64,000 bases of DNA, from contig CM077824.1 in NCBI GenBank assembly GCA_039720395.1, positions 22,592,013-22,656,012 on the forward strand. The letters are read 5' to 3'. Shown here in pieces: positions 38,039-48,589 of this stretch. A program made the position numbers and the translations under genes. The notes beneath the pieces are model-generated. The model had not been told where the DNA came from, did not search any database, and saw only the letters and a program-made list of their open reading frames with translations. The stretch is from Liquidambar formosana (taxonomy: Eukaryota; Streptophyta; Magnoliopsida; Saxifragales; Altingiaceae). The number at the start of each line of letters is the position of its first letter. Within the stretch, counting starts at the first letter, position 1.

Positions 38039-38303
38039 GTTCTCTCTCTCTCTCTCTCTTTCATTTCCTCCTCCTAAAGTTTAAATAGGGCACTGAAAAT
38101 TTTAAGGAAAAAGAAATTTGCTACAAAAATATAATTAAATAATGTTTTTTGAAAATAAGTTGGTGGATTGCCATAATTTAGGAAATGGCCCAGCACAAGG
38201 TCGTTGCCATCCCTAATGATGATGATTGGTTAATTTGATATTAATTTCTTTGTTAAGTTTAGATATTAGAGATTTCTCATATTTTCCTAGTTGATAAATT
38301 GGA

Positions 38304-38575
38304 AGTTGAGTTGTACAGGTTTTATTGACAAGTTGATAACTTGGGATGTCCTGTTTACAGATGGGACCATGCCGAATTTTTCATTGGATTTTGTTCTATT
38401 TAAAACAACGGAATAGAGTTTTGATATGTGATTTATTAGGTATCTCACTGTGAAATCTGAATCTTGTATGGGTAATGAAGTTGTGATTGGATAGTGATGT
38501 GAGTTGTATAGGTTTTTTTGTTAAATCGATAACTTGGGATGTTCTGTTTACAGACGGGACCATGCCAATTTATAT
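38304..38575. repeat. Two diverged copies of an intron-like block
   Basis: 'ttgagttgtacaggtttt...ataacttgggatgtcctgtttacagatgggaccatgcc' at 38304-38375 recurs at 38496-38567 with a few changes, about 190 bp later. This suggests an internal duplication within the captured intron. Confidence 0.65.
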
Positions 38576-38642
38576 GTAAACCATTAACCTTTTGTTTGTC
38601 TAATATGCGAAATTTAATTTTTTTTGAAATGTTATTTTGTAG

Positions 38643-38708
38643 GTTAAGTTTTTGTATATTGATGGAAAATTTCTATTTCAAACTCTAGATCAAGCCACTA
38701 TCAGCAAG
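38643..38708 (+). pseudogene. Captured exon, unidentified (22 codons)
   Basis: A TTTTGTAG acceptor (to 38642) and a GT donor (38709) enclose a phase-0 open frame reading VKFLYIDGKFLFQTLDQ plus ATISK. The clean splice borders mark it as a genuine exon, but I do not recognise the protein. It does not continue the UPF2-like exon as far as I can tell. Confidence 0.5.
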
Positions 38709-39580
38709 GTACTCTCTTCCTTTCCTTTGCTTTCTCATTCCTTTTTCCTTCTCTTCGTTTTTTTTTCCTATTCTTGCTTGGGGAAAAAATTGGAATATGA
38801 AGGAAATTTGAAGTATTGTTACAATGTAGGTGAATAGTTGCATGTTTTTATAATTGGTGTGGTTTTGATATGTGATTTCTTTTTGGTAGATATTATTTAC
38901 TTTCCTTCATCTTTTTAGTTCTGTTTTGTGCTATATTTGACAGCTCTTTTCTTCCCTTTCAACCACCAAAATTTTCTCAAGGAAAGCTGTATGCAACCTA
39001 GGAGTAATCAAGTGCATGTGTCCAGCTAGCAACTTCAAAGCCTTTCTTTTCAATTTTCATTTTTCTAGGTTTATTAGGTTCTAATTCCTTGCATTTGTTT
39101 CAGGATTATTAGTTGGTGAGACTAGATAGAGCTCTATTGCTTTTTTATTCTTTAAATATAAGTTGTAAAAGGATAACCCTATTTGGCTGGACCAATACTG
39201 CTAATGACCATTATATTGTAATAAAACCCTTAGACTCTCCTATATCTCTTTCTTTCAATGTTAATTGAAGTGCCTAATGTTGGCATTTGTATTAAACTAT
39301 GTCATGTACATGGAATGACCTTTCAAAAATTAGTATGCAAAACTTGTGTGGGTTATGTACCTATATTTCAGTTGTAACAGAAGTATTCAAACGTGAGAAG
39401 TTGTTTTGGGAGTGGAAAATGGGTAGAGGAAAGGGAAAGGAGAGTGAAATGGCAAATTAATTTGTTAAGCAATGTCCTGGCTCTATAAAGGCTACCGCAC
39501 AGCTTTTTTTTTTTAATAAGGACTAAAATCGTGGTTGCCTATCACTATTGTAACAAAAATCGTCGGTCCCACCACAAGTT

Positions 39581-39721
39581 TTGAAAGACATTGAGACTTT
39601 AGGTATTGAATACAAAAAAGTAACATATAATTCATATTACTTTTCTTGCTTGATCGAAATGGCTGAAAATTTGATTCGTAAAGGTAAAGCATATGTGGAT
39701 GATACACCACGTGAGCAAAAT
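39581..39721 (+). pseudogene. Captured fragment 2, cytosolic glutamyl-tRNA synthetase-like
   Basis: KDIETLGIEYKKVTYNSYYF is followed by LIEMAENLIRKGKAYVDDTP and REQ. This is the same catalytic-domain region as at 37425, extended on both sides. It breaks by frameshift after REQN. The two copies differ, so they represent either duplication inside the element or two captures. The stretch just upstream (39523-39580) holds the AAAATCGTGGT motif of the element's subterminal regions. Confidence 0.72.
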
Positions 39722-40655
39722 GCAGAAAGAAATAATAGCTGTGCTTTTTTTTTTTTTTTTGCTTTTCTTTTCTTTTCTTTTTTGGTGATGGGAAAAATAG
39801 TGCAATCAAGTTGCATTAATACCATGTGTGGAAGTACTAAATTGTATTTTTTCTCAATAGCTGGTTTTTTTTTTTCTTTTAATGTAATGAGAATTTTCCA
39901 ATAGTTCCAGTGTGTGGAAGTGCACAAATCCCAGGAGGCAACCAAATGAAAGGCCAGTAAAGAATTTTAAATATACTTGCACGTTAACCCTTGAAAATGA
40001 AAAACCAATTGATGAATGTCACTATAGCTCGCATTGTTGTGGGAGTGGGAGAGTTGGAAAAAATCAACCTCTTTTGGAGCACCATGGTGGAGCAATTAGT
40101 CCATTGACAATAAAGCATTTGGGTATATGGCAAAGAAATCCAAAATGGGTGTTATTTAGATAAGTGGCCTAGGGTGGATTAATTGGATTCTTCGGCAAGG
40201 TATTGTCCTAATGAACTCGAGTTCGTAACCTCAATAATCCATAGTCCCCCACCGGCCACCATGCCCCATGTACCCTACTTTCTCCATTTCATTTTCTTCT
40301 TCCTTTTTTTTTTTTTTTTTGTTTTGGTAAATTGCACTTAAGGGTCTAGAGTTTGGGCCATGTTTCACTTAAGGGTCCAAAATTTCAATTGCGTCAATTT
40401 GGTACCCAAAGTATTAATTTGGTTTCAATTGGGGGTCCACTGTTAAAAACCGTTTGTTGATCGAACGGAATTGCTTCTAAATTTGCACATGCAATGCATG
40501 TGACCAAATTTAAATAACATTATCCCCATTTTACCCTTTATGGTATAAAAACCCTATTTTACCCTTCTTATTAGCCTCTATATTCCTAATTTTTACAGGA
40601 TCTGGATCTCTCCTTTCTCTCTCTTTCTCACACACACATCAGATCACAAATAGAG
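39722..40655. other. Pack-MULE interior, no recognised gene
   Basis: The open frame 39912-40163 (84 codons) shows no motif I recognise. A MITE-like stretch at 40326-40460 repeats 'ttaagggtc' words. An A/T-run-rich interval follows. Confidence 0.35.
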
Positions 40656-40833
40656 GTATTTCTAATCCATTATCACAAAATTACGTAATACAAGCACCCA
40701 TGTAATAGTGTCTAATAACATATTATTTCAAATAATATTGATTAGTATTTCTAATCCATTACCACAAAATTACGTAATACAAGCACCCATGTAATAGAGT
40801 TTAATAACATATTATTTCAAAAATATTGATTAG
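40656..40833. repeat. Perfect-looking tandem duplication, 89-bp period
   Basis: 'gtatttctaatccattaycac' at 40656 and 40745 starts two units that share 'acgtaatacaagcacccatg' and end 'atattgattag'. Only a few substitutions separate them, so the duplication is fairly young. Confidence 0.85.
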
Positions 40834-42014
40834 TTACTCTGATATGATCAACCACTACCAAAGAAATGCATATTTAAGCACTCGCTTCAAAAGTCAAAGT
40901 TGATCAAACTATAGTCAAAGTTGTCAACCAAGGGTTATACATGGTAGAGCTCGTCAAGACGAATTCACTTGTCAAATTTGGGGTTGATCGGGTTAACCTA
41001 AGCTTTTCAAAAGCATGAGTGCACAATAGGTGTGGGTGAGTGCACCTATACTGGATCATAATTTCATACTTCGTCTTCAACCTCTACGGGTTGCATCTGA
41101 AATTCTATTTGGTTTTGAGTTTGTTTTGGGCCAACTTCTCTGTAACTTATCTCACTCATCTCTTGGCCAAATCAAGTGATTCAAGAGTCATTTTAAAGCT
41201 TGTTCAGCTTTCTACAAGGAAATATAAATGGTTCATACAAAAGTTCATAAAAACACATGCATTTCACAACCCAAAAATGGTTCGGGTTTCACAACCCAAA
41301 AATCCATAATTTTTCAAAATATTAAGTTATGTTCATTTTCCTTCAAATCAAAGGTTACCAACAATCTCCTTGACCCCAAAAACATAGAATAGGGTCATCA
41401 AGTTCAAAGATAACTCAAGAAAATAAATTTTTTTACATACCCATTGCTATACAAATTTACATACCCAGTTCAAAGATAACTCAAGAAAATAACTCAAAGG
41501 TTACCAACTTAAGTTTGTTTTTTTGGTTTTTAAAAGGAAATTTCCAATGATATTTTGTAGTAAGTGATTGTATTTTTTGCAACTTCAAATTATATTTGTG
41601 ATAAATAGCCATGTAAAATGTAATTTGTTATTTATCACAAATATGACATAAGATTACAAAAATTGCAAAAGTGACCAAGTTAATAACATAACTAGTTTTT
41701 ATTTTTTATTTTTTTTTTAAAAAATTACCTTAATTATAAATTCCAAGTTGAATAACATAACTAGTTTTCATAATTTTTTTTATTTTATATTTTCCATTAA
41801 ATTTCTCAAAATTAGCGAATTTAAAAGAAAATTGAAGGCAACAATAGCCATCCCCTTTCTCTTCTTTCTTTCCTTTTCGTTTTTTTTTTTTTTTTTTTCC
41901 TTTTTTTCCTACAAGGTGTAAGTGTGATCCAACTCATAGTGGGGTAATGGATGAAGAAAGTCAGGTCATGGTCATGGTCATGGTGTATGCTTAGTTAGTA
42001 CAACTAGTGTTGGG
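40834..42014. other. Pack-MULE interior, no recognised gene
   Basis: Contains short direct repeats ('ttcaaagataactcaagaaa' at about 41403 and 41469) and an inverted pair around 41593-41640 ('atatttgtgataaatagcc' and 'ttatttatcacaaatat'), plus a T run (41881-41898). No protein recognised. Confidence 0.35.
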
Positions 42015-42290
42015 GGTAAATCGTGTTGGGCTACCACGATTTACCCCAAACTCGTGGTAACCTAACACGATTTTGGCCTACACCACTCCGCATTGACGGG
42101 GAAGTAAAATGGGCCAAAATCGTATTCGGCCACCACGATTTTAGGCCTTCACCTACAGCCCATCTACGAGTTGGGGGTATAAAAATGGGTCAAAATCGTG
42201 TTAAGCTACCACGATTTTGAGCTTCTAATACACTCACTATATGAACTGAATGGACCAAAACAAAATTGGCCAACACGATTAATCATAGAT
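42015..42290. repeat. Right subterminal inverted-motif array of the Pack-MULE
   Basis: Several inverted pairs of the same motif as on the left: 42018 (aaatcgtgttgggctaccac/gattt), 42052-42075 (ctcgtggt/aacacgatttt), 42117-42145 (aaaatcgtattcggccacca/cgatttt), 42193-42220 (aaaatcgtgttaagctacca/cgatttt) and a last half near 42271. Left and right arrays are in keeping with transposase-binding or hairpin-forming ends. Confidence 0.75.
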
Positions 42291-42362
42291 TTGGAAAAAA
42301 GTTTGACTTTACCATATCTGCCGAGTAAAGATGGTCAATGACCGTACAATTGGGAAAGACCC

Positions 42363-43523
42363 TTCCAACCCATCCTTGGAAATCGGGTCTGCACGTAATC
42401 CGATTTCCTTTTCAGAAAATTGGCCGAGTTTTGATTTCGATGAAGCAAGGCATCTAACGACGTCCAGTTATCGAATCTGGACCAGTAGAGTAAAGATTCA
42501 CCCCAACTCATCTCCAAACAATGCTCTTTCGTTAGACCCAGTTCAGGGAAATCCTTGTCCGTGATGGACACAAGCCGGTCTCAATTGCCAAGAAACAATG
42601 ATTCAAATGATGCTGTGATAGTGGATTTTACAGGATTTAGATGCATCCTCATGAAGAGATCATTATCGATCTTGTCGGCCACGTTTTGCCATCGATAAAC
42701 GATGTCGGTTCCGTTCTGTTCTAAGGTTTTTTCCATTCGGAAAACCGTAACGGTCTCAGGCACAGGAACCAGCTTGAGAGTGTATGACAAAATGACTCCA
42801 AAGCTTGCTCCTTCACCTCCTCTAACGGCCCAGAAGAGGTCTTCTCCCATTGACTTCCGATCAAGAACACTACCATTAGCATCGACTATCTGCGCGTCGA
42901 TCATATGATCACTGGACAGTCCATATTTACGCATCATATTGCAATAGCCGCCTCCGCTTATATGCCCGCTGGCACCAACCGTTGTGCAGACTCCGGCCGG
43001 GAAGCCGAGGACTTTGCTCTTCTCCAAAATTCCAAAATAAAGCTCACCCAGAGGCCAGAGTTGCACCCGCTTGAACCCACGCTGTCTCTTGTTCGATGTC
43101 GACAGTAACTGACCGGAGATTAAACATGTCGAGCACAACAAAAGGGACGTCATTAGACCAGTAGGAGATTCCCTCGAAGTCATGGCCGCCGCTTCGGATT
43201 TTGAGCTGCCTGCCAATGGTGTTGGAGCAAATTACGGTGGCCGAGACGTGGGATTCATGCGTGGGCGTTACGATGATCGCGGGTTTTGGCGTGGACTACA
43301 AATTGTAGCGGCGGTTGTGGATGTAGGATTGCGAGACTGTTGTGTATGAAGGATTGATTTGAGTGTAGAGAATTGATGAGATTTGGTCAGATGGGTCTGT
43401 ATGGTTTTGAAGGCATTGAAGGAAGGTGTCGTAGGACACTGAATCTGATGCTGCCAATGAAACAGAGAGACATAGAAGAAGAAGAACCAGAAGAGGCACA
43501 GAAGAAAAGGTTGATGTCTTCAT
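42363..43523 (-). pseudogene. Berberine-bridge-enzyme-like oxidoreductase, N-terminal part
   Basis: The ATG at 43521-43523 opens a signal peptide (MKTSTFSSVPLLVLLLLCLS). The family N-terminus follows (FLQCLQNHTDPSDQISSILY). Next come the FAD-site RSGGHDFEG with the His used for covalent attachment, and GVCTTVGASGHISGGGY with the second attachment Cys, so this was a bicovalent flavoenzyme of the secretory pathway. Damage: TAG at 43296; a 7-bp near-tandem insertion near 43051-43060 that shifts frame before GELYFGILEK; TGA at 42581; and a 1-base loss near 42385. The 10-kb element then cuts the gene. BBE-like enzymes oxidise alkaloids, sugars or monolignols; the substrate here is unknown. Most of the family has few or no introns. 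Confidence 0.93.
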
Positions 43524-43561
43524 GTTTTGGTCAGTCTGTCTTCCTAGCTAGCTCGTGTTAG

Positions 43562-44607
43562 TTATACGAAATTTTTTTTGGGATTCTCGTCATGGTTGGG
43601 TTTTCCACTTGTCCGTGTGGTGTTGATTAGCTTTTGTTTGTTTTTGTTCAACTTCTGTTGTTTGGTGCTTTGCGGTGGGGACTATGCTAATTGCTAAATC
43701 ACCTATACTCTCTCAGTCATCTCTATACGTGGTAGTTTCTATTTATTTCTTATTAGATTCCATATGTTTGCTTTCACTTATAAATTTTTGACACATAAGG
43801 TGAGTGGTAAAAATAGAAAAGAATTCTCTCCATTTAATGGACGGTCCAATGAAATTTAGACTGTTCATACCATATTGAACCCACCAAAACATATGAGATC
43901 CATATGATATGAACGGTTTAAATTTTAGCGGACCATCCATTACAATATAAAGGATCCTTGCTTGTAAAAATGCATGATAAAACATGAGTTAAGTAGCATT
44001 TTCCTTGTAGGGCTTGTGTTTGTCTCTTGGATGTTTTTTTGGGATAAGAGTGCTTCATTATTTCTCTATCAGAGAAAAACATATGGGTTTTTTTCTCTTA
44101 GAAAAAAAATGGACCTTTTTGGTTAAGGGACAATAGGATTAGCATTAAAGTCTCCTAATCAAACAATCTAGACAATAGGATCACCATCCTCGAGCTCCAC
44201 ATGGACCTGTTGACGGTGGGGGATGGTGATTTTTGGGTCTCAACGCCGGATTTGGAAGGCTGGAAGCCAATAGGCCCAATGCTACACGGCCTGGACTCAT
44301 AATCGTTAGGCTAAATGGCACGACCCATTCTGTGGTTAGTAGGGTAATGATCAAATGTTCTGGTGAAGAGATTCTACCTGTTTATTCAACTATTTCTTAG
44401 AGTACGAAGTTTATTTTTTATTTCTTATTTTATAGCTCTTTCAATATTTTATTCTAAGTTATTGGACACTATGGATTTAGTCTCGACTAGCACGTCGACC
44501 CATCATTGCTGCCAAAATGGGTTGTTTCCATTTTTTATTTTATTTTAATTTTTTTATGGAGGCATGTTTGCATGTTTACGTGTTTGGATGCCTAGTGTTT
44601 TCCTTTA
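43562..44607. other. Upstream flank of the BBE-like gene, no gene recognised
   Basis: It would hold the gene's promoter on the minus strand; no box could be fixed. A small MITE-like hairpin lies at 43817-43965. The open frame at 44363-44548 has no motif. Confidence 0.4.
43817..43965. mobile_element. Small MITE-like inverted repeat
   Basis: 'ctccatttaatggacggtcc' with 'aaatttagactgttcat' on the left is the inverse of 'gaacggtttaaattttagcg' with 'gaccatccatt' on the right. The arms are about 50 bp. Related words occur at 5750-5870. No clear target duplication. Confidence 0.55.
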
Positions 44608-45014
44608 GGGCAGGCTATTGTCACCATATAAAATACTTTAAGTTTCCATATAATTTATGTTTTTAAGGTTTTATGAAAAATATAAAAAAAAATTATAAAC
44701 ACTAATCACATAATGTACTAGAAAACATCATTCCAGACAACTTTATAGAAGAAAGTTTTTCTAAAATCTGTCATTTAAGTAGACTTTTTGGTAATTTTTC
44801 ATGGAAAATGAAATAGAGATTATAAATGGCCAAAAAGTCTGCTTAAATGATAGATTTGGAAAAACTTTTTTTTACAAAGTTATTCAGAATGATGTTTTCT
44901 AGTGAACAATGCTATTAGTTTTCGTAAAAACTTTTTATATTTTTCATAAAACCTCAAGAAGTGTAAACTAATGGGGGGCTTTGAGTACTTTATGTGGTGG
45001 CAATAGTCTCACTC
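44608..45014. mobile_element. Mutator-type MITE, 407 bp
   Basis: Flanked by TTTCCTTTA (44599-44607) and TTTCTTTTA (45015-45023), a 9-bp duplication with one transition. The arms 'ctattgtcaccatataaaat' and 'tttatgtggtggcaatag' are inverse, and the inverted similarity extends through 'aaggttttatgaaaaatata' over most of the length. Relatives: 27662-30604 (outer parts) and the half copy at 37506. Confidence 0.85.
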
Positions 45015-45024
45015 TTTCTTTTAA

Positions 45025-45247
45025 GCTCTATTTGGTTTGTGGATTTTATCAAGAAAAAAAACTAAAATATAAGGAATTGTACTTTTCTTTATTTGGTTGT
45101 AATGAAAAATTGGAAGAAAAAGAATAATTTGAATAGTTTTGGCTTGTTATGATTTTATCTTTTCCTTTCGTTTTCTTTCCTCTTCATTTTTTTTCTCTTC
45201 CTGGTTTTTTTTTTCCTTTATAGAATTCATAAACCAAATAGAGGGTT
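45025..45247. mobile_element. MITE, family shared with 31592-31850
   Basis: Ends 'ctctatttggtttgtggatt' and 'cataaaccaaatagaggg' are inverse. The interior 'aaggaattgtacttttcttt' matches the other copy in inverse orientation. Boundaries are approximate. Confidence 0.68.
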
Positions 45248-45475
45248 AGTTTGGGCAAATTCCTAATAGATGGATTTGTGAGGACCTGTTTTCTTAATAG
45301 GGATTATTACAGCTTAATATATTATTAGCATAGTTAATCCCTTGATTTATTGGATAAACTCATGTAAGGGTAATCCATGTGAATGATAATATGATATTAT
45401 ATGTGTTTTGATGTTTGTTTTGATGGATTGAGTATCCTAAGTGAGTGTTGGGCCTTATTTGCAACTTTGGGTTTA

Positions 45476-45867
45476 AGCTGCTGAAATTTAGCTAAGTGTT
45501 GGAAAAAAATGAATTTTCGTTTTTAAAGATAATTTTTTTGTGGTAATAGAAGTTTATAATATTATAAGACTTCTGTAATTTTATGGGATTTTATTAGTAT
45601 GTTTGGAATGGATTCCTCACATGTTTGTTTTAGAAAAATCTATCGAAAGACGGATTTTGTACTAAAACTTGCAAATGAGATTTTGATATACTTAGAATTT
45701 GATTTTTCTAATATTTTATTTAGATTCAAATTGGGGGTTGTTTGTTTATTTTCATTAAATAACTTGGAAATGAGATTTTGATATACTTAGAATTTGATTT
45801 TTCTAATATTTTATTTAGATTCAAATTGGGGGTTGTTTGTTTATTTTCATTAAATAACTTAAAGTAA
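45476..45867 (+). repeat. Fragment of a Tekay-like LTR with an internal 95-bp tandem duplication
   Basis: It aligns with 7355-7650 of the 5' LTR ('gctaagtgttgg', 'aagtttataatattataaga', 'gattttgatatacttggaat'). A block from 'aaatgagattttgatata' to 'attaaataactt' is present twice (45671-45765 and 45766-45860), a single copy in the full LTRs. The fragment ends within the LTR sequence and abuts the duplicated segment at 45883. Confidence 0.85.
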
Positions 45868-46008
45868 ATGGAGAAATCATGCAGCTACTAACCTAACACC
45901 TTGGAGATTTTAATTATAAGACAGGAGTATTAAATCATCACCCACTTAAGATGACTACTACTTGCTTTGTGAATGATGGAACACCAAATTAGGGGCTAAA
46001 AGTTGGAC

Positions 46009-46183
46009 GGCAAAAATTTCCATGTAACTGTGACACAGCCACGTGGTGTCACGGGCCAATTAGAAGCAAACAAATTAAGTAGGAGTGTCAATGTATTTTC
46101 TGGGCCCACAATCCCCCTTTGCTTGTTTCTGATTGGCTCGTGACACCACGTGGCCATGTCACAATTGCATGGAAGTTCTTCTC
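46009..46183. mobile_element. Mutator-type MITE, 175 bp, with verified empty site
   Basis: A perfect 9-bp duplication AAGTTGGAC flanks it (46000-46008 and 46184-46192). The arms of about 60 bp are inverse ('gccacgtggtgtcacgggcc' and 'ggctcgtgacaccacgtggc'). The duplicated segment at about 18890-18900 has one AAGTTGGAC and no insertion, which is the empty site. Confidence 0.93.
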
Positions 46184-47253
46184 AAGTTGGACATGGGTCT
46201 TGCCTATGTCCCATATGGGGACCCATTTCTACATAGCCCAGCCAAACACCTACCAAAGTACCAAAATGCTGAATTTTTATTTATTTATATTTATTTATTC
46301 ATGTTTTTAGGGGACAGGCCAATGTTTAATCCCAACTCTCCAAGTGGAAGTCTTAGAATCTCGACCAACTAGGTTAAGTGAAGTGTGGCTTTTTTATTTT
46401 TATTATTTCTATATTTTTATACCAAACCTGTACCCTCGTCTCCACCCTACCTTAGTTTCTACCCAAGTCTGTCTTCCTTTCTTTTGGAAATTTTGAACCC
46501 CTAACCTTTGGAAAAAATTATGAAAAGATGTGCGTCAAAAATTGATTAAAATTTGACTCTCATTTTGATGCATATATTCTCTCTTTAACATATTAAAATT
46601 TGAAGCAGTTGTCTTTTTTACAGTATATTTTGCCTCTACTATCATATCCATCAGCATAATTAAGTAATTCTCCGTATCACAATTCACATAAGTTTTTCTC
46701 ACTTAAAGGAGGGATAGAGATACAGAGGCTATAGGTTGTAAATGTCGATTTGGGTTTGGAAAATCAAAACAAATAGTTTCCACTTTTTGATAGGTCTTAT
46801 TGAGAAGGGTGGTTCTAGGGAGGTTGAGGGGAGGAGGAGGGTTCAATTGACCCTACCCAATATCTTTTATTTTTTATTTTTTTAAATTGTGAATTTATAT
46901 GCAAATTTTAAATAGATTAGTAAACTTTTCTTGTATGATTTTTACTTTCGGGTTCAAAGGAGAGCCCAATGAGTCATTGGGGTACACAATAGGTGTTGCC
47001 CATCTCTCTTCCCATTGGGCGCTGGGCTACATAATAAGTGTAGCCCATCTCCCTTCTCATAACTTCTTCCTCCCTACACATGTACCTGGGAATATTTTTG
47101 GATCTTATGAATCCAAAGACTTAAGAATAAGGTGAAAAAATGAAATCCCTTGATTCTAATTAAGTTCCTAACCCATGTATATATAATTATATTATACACA
47201 CAGACACACTCATTTGCTGTTGGAAGCCCAACTTATGGTCGGAACTTCTTGTC

Positions 47254-47632
47254 CTTCTATTATCAGGTGTACCTGATGCAAAATTGCATCAAGTGCATTT
47301 TAAAACTCTTACGTGTGACTCATATTTGGTCAAACCAATCATTGGATTAAATTTTATTCATATGTTGGTTATGCATGCCAAAAATCAAATTGATCGAAGA
47401 GTAAAAGTTGTTTCATTTGAAATGTCTATAAATAAGCGATTGTTGTTGATTAAAAAATGCATGTTTTGAATCGAATAACAATTAATCTTAGATCAACTTG
47501 ATTTTTAGCATGAAATGTCTACATGAGAAAACTATCTAATCTAACGGTTGGATTAAAAAAATACAAATCACTAACTAGAGTTTTGGAGTGCACCTGATAT
47601 TAGTTATTATCAAGTGCACCTGACAATAGAAA
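47254..47632. mobile_element. MITE with TCAGGTG-type ends
   Basis: Left 'ttctattatcaggtgtacct' is the inverse of right 'aagtgcacctgacaatagaa' with few mismatches. It holds further internal inverted pairs. Copy 1 of the duplicated segment lacks it. About 380 bp, no coding capacity. Confidence 0.72.
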
Positions 47633-47647
47633 GATTGTCTATTACTC

Positions 47648-47847
47648 TCAATGTGGGTGTTGATATAAGTTATACCAGCACGTACTTACCTGATCATCAT
47701 CCTATATAACTTATATCAATACCCGTATTAGGAGTTGTACCTTATGCATTAGTGGGATATGAGGTACATTGAACCAATGCAAGGGGTACAACCCTCAATG
47801 CATGGTGCTGATATAACTTATATCAACACGTGCTAACCTGATCAAGG
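47648..47847 (-). mobile_element. MITE family X: minus-strand copy joined to a partial plus-strand copy
   Basis: 47708-47847 is the inverse of the three plus-strand copies downstream ('ggttgtacc', 'gcattgg-ccaatgta', 'cacgtgctaacctgatcaag'). 47648-47707 is the 3' end of a plus-strand copy ('gtgttgatataagttatacc', 'cctgatcatcatcctatata'). Confidence 0.72.
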
Positions 47848-48225
47848 ATTATATATATATATATATATATATATATCTTTTAGATTATAGCTTCCTCGTA
47901 TCTTCATGTCCATCTCGTCCAGTCCGTCAGGTCAATCAATAATAATAATAATGGCAGCAATGTTATAGTAATAAAGAAAACGCTCGTTCCTGTCCTTAGA
48001 ATGAATATATGATATTCTGATATATGAGCTTCTAGAGAGCGTTCAGTCAGTCGAACGGCACTTTCATCAGGTCAAGAAAATCCTATCGTACGTAGTAGGC
48101 TACTCTTATATAGGGCTTGATTTTCACATCCGGCTTCCACAAATGAACTCCCCGCCGACGAACAAACGAAAAAACATTCAAGTTTCCGCCCCTTTTTTTA
48201 AATAGAGTAAGTATATATATATATA

Positions 48226-48413
48226 CAGTCCTTGATTAGGTTAGCACGTGTTGATATAAGTTATATAAACACCATGCATTGAGGGTTGTACCTCTTGCAT
48301 TGGTCCAATGTACCCTTTAACTTAACCCACTAATGCACGAGGTACAACCCCCAATATGGGTGTTGATATAAATTATATCAGCACGTAATTACCTGATCAT
48401 CATCCTATATATA
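48226..48413 (+). mobile_element. MITE family X, plus-strand copy
   Basis: Starts 'cagtccttgattaggttagc' and ends 'cctgatcatcatcctatata'. It is internally palindromic: 'gttgatataagttat' near each end and 'gaggtacaac/gttgtacctc' inside. About 188 bp. Confidence 0.78.
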
Positions 48414-48415
48414 GG

Positions 48416-48563
48416 GCTGATCATGTGCGGGATATCCCAGATTATTCCGTTCGATCATAGCCATCCGTGGATGACATGCGCACATTCACGCGCACGTGTG
48501 TGTCGCTCATGGACAGCTGTAATCAAACGGGATATCTGGGATATCCCGTACATAATCAAAGCT
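48416..48563. mobile_element. Short palindromic MITE between family X copies
   Basis: 'gatcatgtgcgggatatccc' on the left is the inverse of 'gggatatcccgtacataatc' on the right; arms of about 40 bp ('attccgttcgatca' against 'taatcaaacggg'). The loop holds 'gcgcacgtgtgtg'. No coding capacity. Confidence 0.75.
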
Positions 48564-48589
48564 ATATATATATGCGGTTATGTTCCCAT

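Larger units (their letters stand above)
32342..42362. mobile_element. Mutator-like element (Pack-MULE), 10,021 bp, inside the BBE-like gene
   Basis: A perfect 9-bp duplication TTCCAACCC flanks it (32333-32341 and 42363-42371). The inward ends read GGGGCATTTCC-TATTG and GGGTC-TTTCCCAATTG, both followed by TGTACGGTCATTGAC, then weaker similarity that includes 'aatcgtgttggcc'. A 9-bp duplication and G-starting inverted ends are hallmarks of the Mutator superfamily. Both subterminal regions hold inverted pairs of AAATCGTGGT/ACCACGATTT. No transposase was found. The interior carries exon-like pieces of unrelated host genes, so it is a gene-capturing, non-autonomous element. A circular permutation of other insertions inside it cannot be excluded. 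Confidence 0.88.

Noticed and set aside
32342..42362. The 10 kb as a large intron of the BBE-like gene
   Set aside because: The exact 9-bp duplication, inverted ends and foreign gene fragments fit insertion; splice sites are not at the borders.
44200..44350. GC-richer stretch as an exon
   Set aside because: No open frame or splice-site context supports it.
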